Below, piece after piece: positions 7,923 to 15,496 of a stretch of 64,000 nt of DNA (position 1 is its first letter; every line of letters begins with the position of its first letter). The notes beneath the pieces are model-generated. The model searched no databases, was not told where the DNA came from, and saw only the letters and a list, made by a program, of their open reading frames with translations. The stretch comes from Moraxella nonliquefaciens. GTDB lineage: Bacteria; Pseudomonadota; Gammaproteobacteria; Pseudomonadales; Moraxellaceae. Both the position numbers and the translations under genes were made by a program. The stretch spans positions 372,001 through 436,000 of the forward strand of contig NZ_LXTW01000032.1 in assembly GCF_001679005.1 (NCBI RefSeq), given 5' to 3'.

Positions 7923-8957
7923 TCACACCCCTGCCAATTGGGTACGAACAATCGCCGCCCCTTCACTTAGGGCATTGAGCTTGCCACGGGCCACTGTGCG
8001 AGACAAGGGTGCCATGCCACAGTTGGTTGATGGGTATAATTTATCAGCGTCCACAAACTGTAACGCCTTACGAAGCGTATCTGCCACTTGCTCAGGCGTC
8101 TCAATTTGGTTTGTTGCCACATCAATTGCACCCACCATGACGGTTTTGCCACGAATGAGTTCAATCAAATCCATTGGCACATGTGAATTTTGACACTCTA
8201 ATGAGACAATGTCAATTTTTGATTGTTGCAGTTTTGGGAAGCTCTCTTCGTATTGTCGCCATTCATTACCAAGCGTTTGCTTCCAATCAGTATTTGCCTT
8301 AATGCCATAACCATAGCAGATATGCACCGCTGTTTGGCATTTTAATCCAGAGGTGGCACGCTCTAAGGTTGCAACACCCCAATCATTCACCTCATCAAAA
8401 AATACATTAAACGCAGGTTCATCAAACTGAATGATGTCCACGCCTGCCGCCTCTAATTCACGGGCTTCTTCGTTTAGGATTTTGGCAAATTCCCACGCGA
8501 GCTTCTCACGGCTTTTATAATGACCATCATACAAAGTATCAATCATCGTCATAGGGCCAGGCAGTGCCCATTTGATGAGTTTGTCAGTATGAGCGCGTAA
8601 AAATTTGGCATCATCCACAAATACCGATTTTGGGCGAGACACCTCACCTACCACGCTTGGCACAGACGCATCATAGCGGTTACGAATGCGGACGGTTTCA
8701 CGCTGATTAAAATCCACGCCATCCAAATGCTCAATGAATGTGGTAACAAAATGCTGGCGAGTCTGTTCGCCATCGCTGACAATGTCAATACCTGCATGGG
8801 TTTGCTCAGCAAGCGACACCAACAGAGCATCTTGCTTGGCTTGTAATAACTCATCGCCCTCAAATTTCCATTCTGACCACAGTTTTTCAGGTTCAGCAAG
8901 CCAAGATGGTTTTGGCAGACTGCCTGCGGTGGATGTGGGAAGTAAAATTTTGCTCAT
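7923..8957 (-). CDS. mesD: Core methionine synthase MesD (MetE C-terminal-domain family)
   Basis: 344-residue protein equivalent to the catalytic C-terminal half of cobalamin-independent methionine synthase, lacking the folate-binding N-terminal half of MetE (about 750 residues). The zinc/homocysteine ligands are visible: H212 and C214 in VHICYG, E254 in SLECQNS, and C313 in STNCGM; QFDEPA (177-182) is also conserved. Its immediate upstream neighbour is a DUF1852 protein (MesX), a pairing described for the MesD family of Acinetobacter, where both are needed and oxygen is required. Expected reaction: methyl transfer to homocysteine to give methionine; I cannot state the methyl donor from sequence. 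ATG at 8957 with an AGGAAAA ribosome site. Confidence 0.9.
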   Translation of the reverse strand: MSKILLPTSTAGSLPKPSWLAEPEKLWSEWKFEGDELLQAKQDALLVSLAEQTHAGIDIVSDGEQTRQHFVTTFIEHLDGVDFNQRETVRIRNRYDASVPSVVGEVSRPKSVFVDDAKFLRAHTDKLIKWALPGPMTMIDTLYDGHYKSREKLAWEFAKILNEEARELEAAGVDIIQFDEPAFNVFFDEVNDWGVATLERATSGLKCQTAVHICYGYGIKANTDWKQTLGNEWRQYEESFPKLQQSKIDIVSLECQNSHVPMDLIELIRGKTVMVGAIDVATNQIETPEQVADTLRKALQFVDADKLYPSTNCGMAPLSRTVARGKLNALSEGAAIVRTQLAGV

Positions 8958-9007
8958 TGTATTTTCCTAAACTAAATTTGCCATTATACCAAAAATTTCA
9001 ATTAATA

Positions 9008-9045
9008 AATCAATCAACCGATAAACATTCATCGGCTGATTGATT
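9008..9045. terminator. 15-bp hairpin between mesX and mesD
   Basis: Arms 9008-9022 and 9031-9045 pair over 15 positions with one G-T, closing an 8-base loop, 12 bases after the mesX stop. The bases after it on the minus strand (TATTAATT) are not a full T run, so partial termination or transcript stabilisation is as likely as a full stop. Confidence 0.5.
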
Positions 9046-9057
9046 AACACTTATCGC

Positions 9058-10035
9058 TTATTTTTCGGCAAGCCAAGCATCCAAAATCTCTTGATATGGT
9101 TTGATAAACTGCTCTTCGGCGATTTTGCCTTGTTTGACTGCCAAATCATTACGCTCCACACGGTCATAATCCACTTTTGGCACAGCATAATCTTCATAAG
9201 TTAAGCTGCCCTTATATACCTGACCTGCAACCGAATTGGCATTATAAATCTCTGGGCGATAGATACGCTGAAACGCTTCCATGGTAGCGATGGTGCTGAT
9301 GAGTTCTAAATTGGTGTAATCGTTCAACAAATCAGCATTTTCATCAAAATAAAACGCATAAGGGGCAACCGATTTTGGGGGCATAAAATAACGCACTTTT
9401 AAGCCCATCTTGGCAAAATACTCATCGGTCAATGAATAATCATTTTGCACATATTCCACGCCCAAAATCGGATGCGTGTTGGTGGTTCTGTGATAAGTGC
9501 GAGTGGTCGCAACGCTTAGGCACAGTACGGGTGGTTTTTTGGATTGGGCTTTGTATTCTTCGGATGCCACCATGAATTTGAACAATTTGCCATGCAAATC
9601 GCCATAACCCTCAGGCACACTAAATTCAGCCTTATCCTTGTTATATTCACGAAGCAATACGCTAAAATCATAATCACGAACAAATGATGAAAAGCTATTG
9701 CCAATGATGCCAGGGGTGGTTTTGCCTGTTTTGTGGTCAACCACAGATGTTTTTAGCCATTCTAATCCTGAGAAAAATTCGCCCTTACCTGCCACATCAA
9801 CATCAATAGACACAATGTCAATGAGCACTGAATAACGGTCATTTGTCGGATTGTCCCAATGTGCCAAATCATTAAAACGGTTGTTAATCATTCTGATGGC
9901 ATTTTGTAGATTTTCTTTGCGATTTTCACCACGAGCCAGATTGGCAAAGTTGGTGGTCAAACGGGTGCTACTGGCTGGCTCATAGTTTTCATCAAAACGC
10001 TGAGTATGCACTCGGCATTGAAATTGTGTGGTCAT
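9058..10035 (-). CDS. mesX: MesX (DUF1852), partner of MesD methionine synthase
   Basis: 325-residue protein that I recognise as the DUF1852 family from its N-terminal motif F-x-C-R-V-H-T-x-R-F-D-E-N-Y and blocks such as TRLTTNFANLARG, DRYSVLIDIVSIDVD and TRTYHRTTNTHPILGVEY. In Acinetobacter this family (MesX) is required with MesD for methionine synthesis; its chemistry is not known to me, although the requirement for oxygen and the adjacent flavin reductase hint at an oxidative step. I start it at the ATG at 10035, which has an AGGTAA ribosome site; a longer reading from 10185 has no ribosome site and no family-like sequence. First gene of the mesX-mesD-flavin reductase series; its promoter must lie in 10036-10187. 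Confidence 0.88.
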   Translation of the reverse strand: MTTQFQCRVHTQRFDENYEPASSTRLTTNFANLARGENRKENLQNAIRMINNRFNDLAHWDNPTNDRYSVLIDIVSIDVDVAGKGEFFSGLEWLKTSVVDHKTGKTTPGIIGNSFSSFVRDYDFSVLLREYNKDKAEFSVPEGYGDLHGKLFKFMVASEEYKAQSKKPPVLCLSVATTRTYHRTTNTHPILGVEYVQNDYSLTDEYFAKMGLKVRYFMPPKSVAPYAFYFDENADLLNDYTNLELISTIATMEAFQRIYRPEIYNANSVAGQVYKGSLTYEDYAVPKVDYDRVERNDLAVKQGKIAEEQFIKPYQEILDAWLAEK

Positions 10036-10187
10036 GTTGTTACCTCGTTGGTTGTTTTGGAATGTGTATATTAAACCACATTTTCTTGATGAAAAAAACT
10101 GATATATTTTTAAAAAAAGTTGAAAAAAATTCATGTTTGGGATTTGGTAGACCCAAAATACATTCATACACCAAACATACGCCAAAC

Positions 10188-10216
10188 AAAAAGGCGGACA
10201 CCAATCCGCCTTTTTA
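10188..10216 (-). terminator. Intrinsic terminator of gyrA
   Basis: Immediately after the gyrA stop on the minus strand, GGCGGA and TCCGCC pair around a 6-base loop and are followed by five T residues; five A residues precede the stem, so it can work in both directions. Confidence 0.85.
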
Positions 10217-12919
10217 TCATTCGCTATCTTGGTTTGTTGCCATCATCTCGCCATGTTCACTGTCGCCATCATCATCGCTTGGCTCTTCATGCTCCACGCA
10301 CGCAAGCCCCACCAGCGTTTCACTCTCGCCAATATTAATGAGCTTGACACCTTGGGCGTTACGCCCTGCGACGGGAATTTGTGCGACAGGGGTACGCACA
10401 AGTGTGCCTTTTTCAGAGATTAAAATCACATCTTCATCGCCTGCCACCGCCACCGCCTTGACAAGCTGACCGTTACGCTCTGATGTCTTAATGGCAATCA
10501 CGCCTTGACCGCCACGCCCCTTGGTCGGATAGTCGTCAATTGGGGTGCGTTTGCCATAGCCGTTTTGGCACGCTGTTAAAACCTCACCTACCTTTGGAAC
10601 AACCACAAGCGACACCACACGACTGACCGACAGCATGTCATCTGATGTTATCATATCAGTATCGTCGGTATCATCATCGGACGGCTCATCATCGTCTAAG
10701 CCCATATTTGCAAGCAGATTAGCACGAATACCACGCACGCCCTTGGCAGTACGCCCCATGACACGAATGATGGACTCTTTAAAACGAATGGCTTTTCCCT
10801 CATTGGTAAACAACATAATCTGCTGTTCACCATCAGTAATCGCCACGCCAATCAAAGTATCACCATCTACAAGGTCAATGGCTCTCATTCCGTTGTTACG
10901 CAAATGGGCAAATTGTGATAACGCCACACGCTTAACAGAACCACTTGCGGTAGCAAAGAACACAAATTTACCATCATCAGACAAGCTCTCCACAGGCAAA
11001 ATGGCAGTGACATTCTCATGTGGCTCAATGTTAATGAAATTGACAAGTGGTCTGCCCTTTGAGCCACGAGAAGCCATCGGCACCTCAAAACCACGAAGTC
11101 CAAATACTCGCCCTGTATTGGTAAAGCACAAAATATGGGCATGCGTACTGGTAACAAGCAAATGCTCAATCACGTCATCTTCTTTCATGGCGGTCGCTGA
11201 TTTGCCTTTTCCACCACGTTTTTGGGCTTGATAATCGCTTACAGCTTGGGTTTTGGCATAGCCTGTACGTGATACGGTCATGACCACCGTCTGCTCTGGA
11301 ATTAAGTCTTCACGGCTAAAATCGGCTCGTGCATCCACGATGTCAGTTTTACGTTCATCGCCAAAGTCATCACGGATTTGGATAAGCTCTGCCTTAATCA
11401 CGCCCATGAGCTTGTCAAAATCCGCCAAAATCATCTGTAAGCGTGCAATCTCGCCCAAAATCTCTTGGTATTCATCTGATAATTTATCCTGCTCCAAACC
11501 TGTCAAGCGATGCAACTGCATATCCAAAATGGCATTGACCTGCTCAAAAGATAAGCGGTATTGTTTATCGTCATTGATAAGCCCGAACGGTGCATTTAAA
11601 TCCTCACCTGCAATGATGTCTGGACGAACAGATTTTGCCCTTGCGTTATTTAGCATGGCGACCACATTGCCCGCCTGCCAAATACGCCCAAGCAGATTCT
11701 CACGAGCCTCGGCACGGTTGGCGGATTTTTTGATGGTCTCAATGATGTCATCAATATTGGCAAGGGCAATGGACAAGCCTTCAAGCAAATGTCCACGGGC
11801 TTTGGCTTTATTAAGCTCAAAAATGGTACGGCGAGTAACAACCTCTTGGCGATGACGGATAAAGCTGGCTATCAAACCATGTAAGGTCATAAGGCGTGGC
11901 TGTCCATTGTCAAGGGCAACCATATTAATGCTAAAACCAGACTCCAAAGGTGTTTGCAAGAACAAGTTATTCACCACAACCTCGGCATTTTCGCCACGTT
12001 TTAGGTCAATGACAATTCGCATGCCCTCTTTGTCCGATTCATCACGCACACCTGTAATGCCATCTAGTTTTTTATCATTGACAAGCTGGGCGATTTGTTC
12101 AATGAGTTTGGCTTTATTAACCTGATAAGGAATCTCGGTAAAAACAATACGTTCACGGTCTTTTGAACTGCCCTCCATATTCTCAATGACATAACGCCCA
12201 CGAATGTGCAACCGCCCTTTGCCAGTGCGATAAGCATCTACAATGCCAGCACGGCCATAGATGATGCCACCTGTGGGAAAATCAGGGCCACTGACATACT
12301 TTGTCAACTCATCACTTCTCATCATGGGGTTATCAGCATAGGCAAGGCAGGCGTTTACCACCTCAGTTAAATTATGTGGTGCCATGTTGGTTGCCATACC
12401 CACCGCAATGCCTGCCGCCCCATTGATAAGCAGATTTGGCACACGGGCAGGCAACACCGACGGCATTGTCTCAGAGCCGTCATAGTTATCCTCCCAATCT
12501 ACCGTATCTTTGTCAAGGTCGGCAAGCATTTGGTGCGTGAGCTTTTGCATACGCACCTCGGTATAACGCATGGCAGCGGGTGGGTCGCCATCTACCGAAC
12601 CAAAGTTTCCTTGCCCATCTACCAACATATAACGCATAGAAAACGGTTGAGCAAGACGTACAATGGCATCATACACCGCAGTATCGCCATGAGGATGATA
12701 TTTACCGATAACATCACCCACAACACGGGCGGATTTTTTGTAAGGTTTGTTATAATCATTAGACAACTCGTGCATGGCATACATCACACGGCGATGAACA
12801 GGCTTTAAGCCATCTCGCACATCAGGCAAAGCACGAGAGACGATGACGCTCATCGCATAGTCAAGGTAGGATTGCTTTAACTCATCGGCAATCCCAACGG
12901 GGGTTACGCTATCGGTCAT
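10217..12919 (-). CDS. gyrA: DNA gyrase subunit A
   Basis: 900-residue type II topoisomerase subunit that breaks and rejoins DNA to add negative supercoils. Visible are the winged-helix region GKYHPHGDTAVYD with T80 and D84 in the quinolone-determining region, the catalytic tyrosine Y119 in AMRYTEVR, and the GyrA box QKRGGKGKS at the start of the C-terminal DNA-wrapping domain. T80 and D84 match what I recall as the susceptible state in M. catarrhalis. Two acidic low-complexity stretches stand out: an Asp-rich insert within the wrapping domain (encoded near 10640-10700) and the acidic C-terminal tail. The true start is the ATG at 12919; an upstream TTG in frame lacks a ribosome site. Confidence 0.97.
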   Translation of the reverse strand: MTDSVTPVGIADELKQSYLDYAMSVIVSRALPDVRDGLKPVHRRVMYAMHELSNDYNKPYKKSARVVGDVIGKYHPHGDTAVYDAIVRLAQPFSMRYMLVDGQGNFGSVDGDPPAAMRYTEVRMQKLTHQMLADLDKDTVDWEDNYDGSETMPSVLPARVPNLLINGAAGIAVGMATNMAPHNLTEVVNACLAYADNPMMRSDELTKYVSGPDFPTGGIIYGRAGIVDAYRTGKGRLHIRGRYVIENMEGSSKDRERIVFTEIPYQVNKAKLIEQIAQLVNDKKLDGITGVRDESDKEGMRIVIDLKRGENAEVVVNNLFLQTPLESGFSINMVALDNGQPRLMTLHGLIASFIRHRQEVVTRRTIFELNKAKARGHLLEGLSIALANIDDIIETIKKSANRAEARENLLGRIWQAGNVVAMLNNARAKSVRPDIIAGEDLNAPFGLINDDKQYRLSFEQVNAILDMQLHRLTGLEQDKLSDEYQEILGEIARLQMILADFDKLMGVIKAELIQIRDDFGDERKTDIVDARADFSREDLIPEQTVVMTVSRTGYAKTQAVSDYQAQKRGGKGKSATAMKEDDVIEHLLVTSTHAHILCFTNTGRVFGLRGFEVPMASRGSKGRPLVNFINIEPHENVTAILPVESLSDDGKFVFFATASGSVKRVALSQFAHLRNNGMRAIDLVDGDTLIGVAITDGEQQIMLFTNEGKAIRFKESIIRVMGRTAKGVRGIRANLLANMGLDDDEPSDDDTDDTDMITSDDMLSVSRVVSLVVVPKVGEVLTACQNGYGKRTPIDDYPTKGRGGQGVIAIKTSERNGQLVKAVAVAGDEDVILISEKGTLVRTPVAQIPVAGRNAQGVKLINIGESETLVGLACVEHEEPSDDDGDSEHGEMMATNQDSE

Positions 12920-12950
12920 AATTTTTCCAAATAACACACATAAAGGCGAT

Positions 12951-12959
12951 ATTATAGCA
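12951..12959 (-). promoter_or_regulatory. Extended -10 promoter element of gyrA
   Basis: On the minus strand TGCTATAAT lies 32 bases before the gyrA ATG. The -35 region is poor (TCGCCA at 18-base spacing), as is common for extended -10 promoters. Confidence 0.55.
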
Positions 12960-13091
12960 CAAAATGGCAAAAATGGCGAGTTTTATGCCATAAAATACGA
13001 ACCTTTCTTTTTAAAAAATCATTAAAAATCAATAATTTAAAAATTTAATACCCCACAGTCTTTCACAATGTTCAAAAATTTAATAAGATAC

Positions 13092-13120
13092 TTGAACAAA
13101 TCCTAAAAGTTTGCTAATAT
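13092..13120 (+). promoter_or_regulatory. Sigma-70 promoter of rpsT
   Basis: TTGAAC (13092-13097), 17-base spacer, TAATAT (13115-13120). Transcription would begin near 13127, leaving an untranslated leader of about 118 bases before the S20 start. Confidence 0.75.
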
Positions 13121-13132
13121 ATCGCCTTTATT

Positions 13133-13199
13133 GTGTTAGGCAACGTGTCTTCTTTATTTTATTGGGTAATTCGGTGGCTGCCTGAATTATCGCCTACAC
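13133..13199 (+). promoter_or_regulatory. Structured 5' leader of rpsT
   Basis: An outer helix pairs GTGTTAGGC (13133-13141) with GCCTACAC (13192-13199), with one bulged base. It encloses an inner hairpin of nine pairs (13166-13174 with 13182-13190) and loop TGGCTGC. The position in the leader of a ribosomal-protein gene suggests feedback control by S20; the function is inferred. Confidence 0.45.
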
Positions 13200-13244
13200 T
13201 AAGTTATTTTTATATCCATTTTTACTTTTTGTAAGGAAATCATC

Positions 13245-13511
13245 ATGGCAAACTCAGCCCAAGCTCGTAAACGTGCACGCCAAAACGTAAAACGTCGTGC
13301 CCAAAATGCTTCTCAACGTTCTATGGTTCGTACCTACATCAAACGTGTGGTATCTGCTATTGAGTCTAAATCATACGATTTGGCGACCGAAGCGTATAAC
13401 AAGGCCGTTCCTGTGATTGACCGCATGGCTGACAAAGGCATCATTCACAAGAACAAAGCTGCCCGCCATAAGAGTCGCTTAAACCAAGCCATCAAAGCCC
13501 TAAAAGCCTAA
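13245..13511 (+). CDS. rpsT: 30S ribosomal protein S20
   Basis: 88-residue basic protein that binds 16S rRNA in the small ribosomal subunit. It opens MANSAQARKRARQNVKRR and contains MVRTYIKRVVSAIE and HKNKAARHKSRLNQAIKAL, all diagnostic of S20; the length is standard. ATG with an AAGGAAAT ribosome site. Monocistronic: a strong promoter and structured leader lie upstream and an intrinsic terminator downstream. S20 of E. coli represses its own translation, and the folded leader here could serve the same end. Confidence 0.98.
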   Translation: MANSAQARKRARQNVKRRAQNASQRSMVRTYIKRVVSAIESKSYDLATEAYNKAVPVIDRMADKGIIHKNKAARHKSRLNQAIKALKA

Positions 13512-13540
13512 TCAGCATTCATGCCAGTTGTGGCAAAAAG

Positions 13541-13574
13541 CTTAAAAGACCTTAATACTTAAAAGACCTTAATA
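13541..13574. repeat. Exact 17-bp tandem duplication at the rpsT terminator
   Basis: CTTAAAAGACCTTAATA occurs twice in a row (13541-13557, 13558-13574). The second copy supplies the 5' arm of the terminator hairpin; the first is a spare arm that could pair with the same 3' arm. Confidence 0.92.
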
Positions 13575-13593
13575 TTGATTAAGGTCTTTTTTT
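13561..13593 (+). terminator. Intrinsic terminator of rpsT
   Basis: A 12-bp perfect stem (13562-13573 with 13578-13589), 4-base loop, and a run of T residues to 13593. Confidence 0.88.
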
Positions 13594-13668
13594 ATTTGCA
13601 AGCAATAGATTTCATGTTAAAATCTGTAAATTTTTTCATCCTTGTTTCACACTTTTTAAGAATACGCC

Positions 13669-13980
13669 ATGTCAAATACTCCAAAACCTACCACGCTCAC
13701 ACCTTGCCAGCCCCCAAGAGTTCATCTGCTCATTCATCAGCTAAACCGTGAAGCCAAATGGGCGATATGTCTTACGCTCATCTACATGACAGGTTGGGTG
13801 ATTTTTAGCTATTTTGTACCAAATAAAACAGGAATTTTGGGCTTTCCTTTATGGTTTGAATTAAGTTGTATTTTTTTGCCATTGATTTTTATCTTGATGA
13901 GTATGGCGGTGTTAAAAGTGGTTTATAAGGACATAGAATTGGATGCTGATTTGACATCAAACAAAGGGGAGAATTTATGA
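13669..13980 (+). CDS. yhdT: YhdT-family small membrane protein
   Basis: 103-residue protein of the YhdT (DUF997) family, usually encoded directly before panF. Two hydrophobic segments are visible (about residues 35-55, containing ICLTLIYMTGWVIFSYF, and 63-86, LWFELSCIFLPLIFILMSMAVL), joined by a short FPLWFE loop typical of the family. The N-terminal 25 residues are polar and proline-rich. Its last four bases overlap the panF start (ATGA), so it is translationally coupled to panF. Its role is not established; it may help fold or regulate the permease. Confidence 0.85.
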   Translation: MSNTPKPTTLTPCQPPRVHLLIHQLNREAKWAICLTLIYMTGWVIFSYFVPNKTGILGFPLWFELSCIFLPLIFILMSMAVLKVVYKDIELDADLTSNKGENL

Positions 13981-15431
13981 TTTTAAATGTCCAAATTCTC
14001 ATTCCCCTTGTCCTGTATTTACTGTTTGTCTTTGGGGTGGCGTGGTATGCCTACCAAAAACGCTCATCAGGCAAATTTTTAAATGAATACTATGTCGGCT
14101 CTCGCTCTATGGGTGGATTTTTGCTTGCCATGACGACAGTGGCAACTTATATCTCGGCAAGCTCATTCATCGGAGGTCCGGGGGCGGCTTATAAATTTGG
14201 ATTGGGCTGGGTGTTGCTGTCCATGATACAAGTACCTGCAATATGGCTCACGCTTGGCACACTCGGTAAAAAATTTGCCATGCTCGCACGCCAAACAGAC
14301 AGCATCACAATTAACGACTTACTATTTGCCCGCTATCAAAACAAAATCGTGGTATATCTTGCTTGCCTATCGCTGCTGTTTGCCTTTTTTGGCATGATGG
14401 TGGTACAGTTTATTGGGGCAGGTCGACTTTTAGAGACCAGCTTGGGTTTGCCTTATGAATGGTCCATTGGCATTTTTGCTCTTGTGATTGGGCTTTATAC
14501 TTTTATTGGTGGTTTTCGGGCGGTGGTCTTAACCGACACGATACAGGGCATGGTGATGCTCGTTGGCACCATACTGTTACTTGGGGCAACACTGATGGCC
14601 ACAGGGGGCATTGACAATGCCATGACAACCTTAAACACCATTGACCCACGCCTGCTCACACCCACAGGGGTTGATGATAAGCTGTCAGCGACGTTCATGC
14701 TCTCATTTTGGGTATTGGTGTGCTTTGGTCTGATTGGTCTGCCCCATACGGCGGTGCGGGCGATGGCATATAAGGACAGTCGCTCGCTTCATCAGGGGAT
14801 ACTGGTGGGGACGGTGGTGATGACGGTACTGGTCTTAGGCATGCATCTGGCAGGGGTCTTGGCTCGTGCGGTCATACCTGAACTTGATGTGCCAGATAAA
14901 GTCATTCCCACGCTCATGATGACGGTACTACCGCCCTTTGTGGCAGGGATATTTTTGGCAGCACCGATGGCAGCAATCATGTCATCCATTGATTCCATGC
15001 TCATTCAGTCATCAAGCACGCTGATTAAGGATTTGTATCTATCCATCAAGCCTGATGCCATCCATAACGAACATAAAATAAAACGCTACTCTACCACGCT
15101 AACCCTTGGCTTTACTATAATATTGGCAATCGTTGCCATGCTAAATCCGCCTGACATGCTCATTTGGCTAAACTTATTATCTTTTGGCGGACTTGAAGCG
15201 ACATTTTTGTGGGTGCTGGTATTTGGGCTGTATGATAAAAAAGCCAACGCCACAGGAGCGATTTGTTCCATGGTAGCAGGTTTGACAAGTTATGTCATCA
15301 TCGCTTATTTCAAGATTGCCTTATGGGATTTACACGCTGTCGTGCCTGCACTTGTGATTGGGCTTATCGCATTTTTGGTGGGAAATAAGATGGGGCAGAA
15401 TATAAAAAGCCCTGACGGACATTTGCTATAA
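13977..15431 (+). CDS. panF: Sodium/pantothenate symporter PanF
   Basis: 484-residue inner-membrane symporter of the SSS family that takes up pantothenate, the coenzyme A precursor, with Na+. About 13 hydrophobic segments span the protein. Family marks include NEYYVGSRSMGGFLLAMTTV near residue 37, the GGPGAAYKFGLGWVLL segment and the FIGGFRAVVLTDTIQG motif typical of sodium/solute symporters. The upstream YhdT gene supports PanF over the related proline carrier PutP. The gene ends at a bidirectional terminator shared with the convergent DUF3360 gene. Confidence 0.92.
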   Translation: MILNVQILIPLVLYLLFVFGVAWYAYQKRSSGKFLNEYYVGSRSMGGFLLAMTTVATYISASSFIGGPGAAYKFGLGWVLLSMIQVPAIWLTLGTLGKKFAMLARQTDSITINDLLFARYQNKIVVYLACLSLLFAFFGMMVVQFIGAGRLLETSLGLPYEWSIGIFALVIGLYTFIGGFRAVVLTDTIQGMVMLVGTILLLGATLMATGGIDNAMTTLNTIDPRLLTPTGVDDKLSATFMLSFWVLVCFGLIGLPHTAVRAMAYKDSRSLHQGILVGTVVMTVLVLGMHLAGVLARAVIPELDVPDKVIPTLMMTVLPPFVAGIFLAAPMAAIMSSIDSMLIQSSSTLIKDLYLSIKPDAIHNEHKIKRYSTTLTLGFTIILAIVAMLNPPDMLIWLNLLSFGGLEATFLWVLVFGLYDKKANATGAICSMVAGLTSYVIIAYFKIALWDLHAVVPALVIGLIAFLVGNKMGQNIKSPDGHLL

Positions 15432-15450
15432 ACAGATAAACAGTTTTAAT

Positions 15451-15480
15451 AAAATCGCCCAACATTCATTGGGCGATTTT
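15451..15480. terminator. Bidirectional terminator between panF and the DUF3360 gene
   Basis: AAAATCGCCCAA and TTGGGCGATTTT form a 12-bp perfect stem around CATTCA, with A and T runs on both sides, between two converging genes. Confidence 0.9.
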
Positions 15481-15496
15481 GATGAATTTTATACAA

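Noticed and set aside
10036..10185. 50-codon N-terminal extension of mesX
   Set aside because: Hydrophobic sequence without a ribosome site; DUF1852 proteins begin near MTTQF. This DNA is the likely promoter region.
10635..11855. Two long plus-strand open frames (198 and 191 codons) across gyrA
   Set aside because: They are antisense shadows of gyrA: serine- and arginine-rich, with no ribosome site and no family resemblance.
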